Part shown: positions 15,003-17,576 of the stretch, piece by piece
Position numbering within the stretch: the first letter of the stretch is position 1
How the letters are laid out: the number at the start of each line of letters is the position of its first letter
Assembly (NCBI GenBank): GCA_003218735.1
Contig: QHOJ01000012.1
Location: 1-17,576, forward strand
Length of the DNA stretch: 17,576 nt
DNA from: Verrucomicrobiota bacterium
Lineage (GTDB): Bacteria > Verrucomicrobiota > Verrucomicrobiia > Chthoniobacterales > UBA10450
Direction: 5' to 3'
The notes under the pieces: model-generated
Told to the model about the DNA's origin: nothing
Databases searched by the model: none
What the model saw: the letters and a program-made list of their open reading frames with translations, nothing else
Translations under genes and position numbers: made by a program

Positions 15003-16576
15003 AGCGGAAGTGTGCGATAATTCCGGCAAAGAAAAACCTGCCAGCGGCGGAGCAGCTTGCCGTAACGGCGAACCTCAATCGTGCCTACCGATTCCGTCGA
15101 TTGAAACGCAGCCCGGATATTGTGCGGAACGCCCTCTTTTTCGCCGTCTCGAATGAAAAGCGCGCTGCGTCCAGCGAATGGATTAATGCCGTTCTCCTCG
15201 GTGTAAACTTCGCTTTCCGGGCGGGGTGTGGCCGGGTTTATCTCGACAAATTCATCATAGCGTGGCCAGAACGAGAACTGATTTACCATGTCCTGCGATT
15301 CGGGGATGTAAACGGGTGGATGCCCCGGACCCTCTGGCCGTTTGTCGCGGAGATAAAAAGAAATTTCCGACGCGCGGTCGCGCGCATCGGCGATGAGAAA
15401 CAATTTCTCTCCCAGTTGCGATTCGAGACCAGTGCGCATTTCTTCGACCGCTCCGGTCGCGCTTTTCCAGCCACGCATCCGGTCGCTCGGGTCAGACCGC
15501 TGCAACTCGAAATCTGTGGTACGAAGCAAGTCTGTGTCCAGCGCGATTACGCTCATGCTTAACCCGACTAGTAACGCAACGCCGGCGCACAGTCGCAAGA
15601 TCAAGCTCCTTTCGAGACGTTCCCACCAAAAATAAATCGCGAGCAAACCGAAACCGAGGAAGGCCAGCGCATCCCAATTCGGCGCGGCGCTTTTGTTGAT
15701 CGATAAGAGGAAATAAAAAGCGAACACCGGCAATCCAAACCACATTAGAAACAACACCTTGAATTGCTGATTCACGCGCCGCCAGCTCGCGATCACGCCC
15801 CAGGCCAGTGCGAGAAACAGAAAGGGTGAATAGGCCAAAAAATGCTCCCCGAGAAATGAAAGTACCTCGAGCGGGTGGAGGCTGAAACCCTGCTCAATCC
15901 CTCCACGCGAGCGCAGATGCGCCAGCGTGATCCAGGCGTGCTGCGCATTCCAGACGATCGGGGGGATCGTGCAAAGAGCGAATACGACAAGGAGCAAATA
16001 CAAACCGGGCCGTGCAAACTCTTGTCTGACCCGGGGAGCCAGTGAGATCACGAGCAGAACCGAAACCAGTTCAAGCGCGTTCGTGTATTTCGAGAGAAAT
16101 CCAAGGCCAATTAGCAATCCAGTGAGCGGCCAATGCCATGAGAAACGCGGACTTCGTTCCAGCGCAAGCCAGAATGTAAACATCGCCGCCAACCAGAAAA
16201 AGACCGATAGGGAATCAATCGTCATGAGAAATGCGCCGATGTTGAAGATCGGTGTGACGTTCAAGCCGATTACTGCCCATAATCCGGCCGCCGGACTGAA
16301 TAATCGTCGCGCGAAATAAAACAAGAGCAGGCTCGTGCCCGCCGCCAGCACTGGACTAAAAAAGCGCACACCGAACTCGTTCGCGCCAAAAATCGCCGTG
16401 CTCGCGCGCATGGCGAAGGCGATGCCGGGCCCTTTGCTAAAGTAGCCTGGCGCCAGGCGCTCCGACCACATCCAGTAATGCGCCTCGTCAAATTCGAGGT
16501 CGGTTGTGGCCAGCATCGACAATCGAATCACCGTCAGAGCGATGACAAAAAACCAGACCGCGCGCGTGGTGCTCAT
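14999..16576 (-). CDS. GT39-family membrane glycosyltransferase (ArnT/PMT-like)
   Basis: Polytopic inner-membrane enzyme that takes a sugar from a polyprenyl-phosphate carrier and adds it to lipid A or another periplasmic acceptor. The first periplasmic loop has LEFDEAHYWMWSERLAPGYFSKGPG, the family's acidic catalytic loop; many relatives have YFDHPP where this has YFSKGPG. About ten hydrophobic segments fill residues ~5-380, then a soluble C-terminal domain of ~145 residues. The start at 16576 gives 525 aa and overlaps the PAP2 stop as ATGA; an upstream ATG at 16657 would add 27 polar residues that look non-native to the family. The stop overlaps the next gene as ATGA. With the adjacent GT2, it forms a donor-making and donor-using pair. 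Confidence 0.88.
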   Translation of the reverse strand: MSTTRAVWFFVIALTVIRLSMLATTDLEFDEAHYWMWSERLAPGYFSKGPGIAFAMRASTAIFGANEFGVRFFSPVLAAGTSLLLFYFARRLFSPAAGLWAVIGLNVTPIFNIGAFLMTIDSLSVFFWLAAMFTFWLALERSPRFSWHWPLTGLLIGLGFLSKYTNALELVSVLLVISLAPRVRQEFARPGLYLLLVVFALCTIPPIVWNAQHAWITLAHLRSRGGIEQGFSLHPLEVLSFLGEHFLAYSPFLFLALAWGVIASWRRVNQQFKVLFLMWFGLPVFAFYFLLSINKSAAPNWDALAFLGFGLLAIYFWWERLERSLILRLCAGVALLVGLSMSVIALDTDLLRTTDFELQRSDPSDRMRGWKSATGAVEEMRTGLESQLGEKLFLIADARDRASEISFYLRDKRPEGPGHPPVYIPESQDMVNQFSFWPRYDEFVEINPATPRPESEVYTEENGINPFAGRSALFIRDGEKEGVPHNIRAAFQSTESVGTIEVRRYGKLLRRWQVFLCRNYRTLPL

Positions 16577-17250
16577 CGAAAGTGGCGCGAGTCTCCGGTT
16601 TGCGAATTTACATTTCCAATCAGACTGGGATGGCTGGCATAAATGTTCGGTATCCATTTTTGCGCCGCTGTTCTCCAGATCAGTTCAAATAATCCGAGCA
16701 GGAGCAACGCTTCGCCGCTGGCGAGAAACAACGTCGCAATCACATCGGCAGGCCAATGCGCGCCGAGATAAATTCGCGAATAACCGACAGCCACCGCCAC
16801 AATCCAATAAAGCCAGCCCCGACGCTGATAAAACAACGTCAAATACACTGCAGCAATCGCGTTGTTCGTCACATGTCCCGATGGAAACGATGGCCCGGAG
16901 CGATTTCGATCGGATTGATCGGAAAAGCGGATGGTCGGTTTTTTGAAGAACGTCATAAATTTGGGGCGCGCCGTTTGCAATTCGACCATGCGCACACTCT
17001 GGACTTGCTTGGGACGATGACGATCAATGGCCGATTTTAGAATGCTGGTAATCCCCTCGGCGATCAGCAAAGAAAAGACCAAACACACAACGAACGCCCG
17101 CGCCTTGAATCCGCCAAAAAAAAGCCCGCCAAGCGCAATTGCGATGAGCACGGGCTTCCAGATCTCGCTGTTGCTGAGCGCCGCCATGAACAAGTCGAGC
17201 GCCGGACTCGTCCATTGTTCGTTAATGAGATGAAAAAGCGTCTGGTCCAT
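16573..17250 (-). CDS. PAP2-superfamily membrane phosphatase
   Basis: A 225-residue membrane phosphatase with the full acid-phosphatase signature: KSAIDRHRP (Lys72...Arg79-Pro80), SFPSGH (Pro123-His126) and SRIYLGAHWPAD (Arg159, nucleophile His165, Asp169). Several helices flank these motifs. Members dephosphorylate undecaprenyl pyrophosphate, phosphatidylglycerol phosphate or lipid A (UppP-like, PgpB, LpxE/LpxT). About 40 residues separate the first and second motifs, a somewhat long loop. As first gene of the operon with GT39 and GT2 transferases, a role in carrier-lipid recycling or lipid A phosphate removal is the likeliest reading, but the substrate cannot be decided from sequence. The TGA overlaps the GT39 ATG. 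Confidence 0.9.
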   Translation of the reverse strand: MDQTLFHLINEQWTSPALDLFMAALSNSEIWKPVLIAIALGGLFFGGFKARAFVVCLVFSLLIAEGITSILKSAIDRHRPKQVQSVRMVELQTARPKFMTFFKKPTIRFSDQSDRNRSGPSFPSGHVTNNAIAAVYLTLFYQRRGWLYWIVAVAVGYSRIYLGAHWPADVIATLFLASGEALLLLGLFELIWRTAAQKWIPNIYASHPSLIGNVNSQTGDSRHFR

Positions 17251-17320
17251 TCGCGATCGAAACGAAGCGGCGCTTAAGCTTTAATCGCTACTTTCTAATA
17301 AACAAATGCGGTACAATGAC

Positions 17321-17442
17321 CGAAGCACGAATGACGAATGACGAAACAAGCTCGAATGCCCAAATGACGAAACCTCGATCCGGACCTTTCCTTTTGTCAT
17401 TCCGACTTCGTCATTCCTTCGTCATTCGTCATTCGTGCTTCG
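17321..17442. repeat. Perfect 25-bp inverted repeat of the GAATGACGAA family
   Basis: The arms at 17321-17345 and 17418-17442 are perfect complements over 25 bases (CGAAGCACGAATGACGAATG, then ACGAA). Between them are further imperfect copies of ATGACGAA and its complement. The 2743-2951 element has the same AATGACGAAG motif, so this is a family spread in the genome. It lies in the divergent gap between the PAP2 operon and the right-edge gene, overlaps the predicted start of that gene, and could affect expression of either. Confidence 0.92.
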
Positions 17443-17576
17443 TCATTTGGTTGGCGTTCGCGACGATGTCGATTTTCGGTCAGCCTGCGCCTTCCGCACA
17501 GCAAATTCTGGCTTCGGTTCGAATGGCTGAGGCGCGACAGCAGATCGATCTTCAAGGTCAGCTTCGCGAAAACGAG
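17364..17576 (+). CDS. Start of an exported protein, possibly a LolA-like outer-membrane lipoprotein-sorting protein (partial)
   Basis: The frame is open from the ATG at 17364 to the window end (71 codons, no stop). The product begins with a basic stretch, then a hydrophobic core CFVIWLAFATMSIFG ending near QPAPSA, a plausible signal peptide. The mature start, QQILASVRMAEARQQIDLQGQLRENE, resembles the first helix of LolA-type lipoprotein-sorting proteins annotated in Verrucomicrobiota; this rests on memory of such starts. A later ATG at 17466 or TTG at 17451 would remove most or part of the signal peptide. The first ~27 codons are built from the inverted repeat's right half. Downstream sequence is needed to settle the family. 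Confidence 0.5.
   Translation, partial: MTKPRSGPFLLSFRLRHSFVIRHSCFVIWLAFATMSIFGQPAPSAQQILASVRMAEARQQIDLQGQLRENE

Noticed and set aside
17321..17442. CRISPR array
   Set aside because: The repeats are inverted and of 7-8 base units without regular spacers; no cas genes are present.

Overview
The window is about 17.6 kb of bacterial chromosome with GC-rich codon use, dense genes on both strands and few clear Shine-Dalgarno sites. The protein set (Gram-negative envelope genes, an orphan TreY, a distinctive EF-P loop) together with many short hairpin and GAATGACGAA-type intergenic repeats suggests a soil Verrucomicrobiota, perhaps Chthoniobacterales/Spartobacteria. That placement is inferred from general resemblance, not from a search.

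Layout. Left (1-5.7 kb): a class A penicillin-binding protein whose transpeptidase SxxK motif reads TAML; a nested-repeat intergenic region; a GT-B-like protein; and, convergent to it, a small secreted protein overlapping a family 4 glycosyltransferase by TTGA. Centre (5.7-8.4 kb, plus strand): arabinose-5-phosphate isomerase (Kdo/LPS pathway), elongation factor P and an M50-type membrane protease. Right centre (8.4-14.3 kb, minus strand): maltooligosyltrehalose synthase TreY, arginyl-tRNA synthetase, a PtsN-like EIIA protein and a VapBC toxin-antitoxin pair. Right (14.4-17.25 kb, minus strand): PAP2 phosphatase, GT39 and GT2 genes joined by two ATGA overlaps, which look like one envelope-glycosylation operon. 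The right edge holds the start of an exported, possibly LolA-like protein.

The most unusual structure is a set of five REPIN-like elements: two facing hairpins, each preceded by GTAG, GGAG or GTGG. In three of them the terminal TTGTAG or TGTAG supplies the TAG stop codon of the flanking genes, four genes in all, and one element forms the whole gap between two convergent genes. A fourth element lies in frame inside argS and adds 19 residues. Separate palindromic families lie at 2743-2951, 11256-11347 and 17321-17442. The last appears to encode much of the signal peptide of the right-edge gene.

Themes: most genes concern the cell envelope (peptidoglycan, LPS/Kdo, polyprenyl-phosphate-dependent glycosylation, membrane proteolysis), mixed with translation genes (efp, argS). 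No rRNA, tRNA, CRISPR array, intact insertion sequence or transposase gene was seen.
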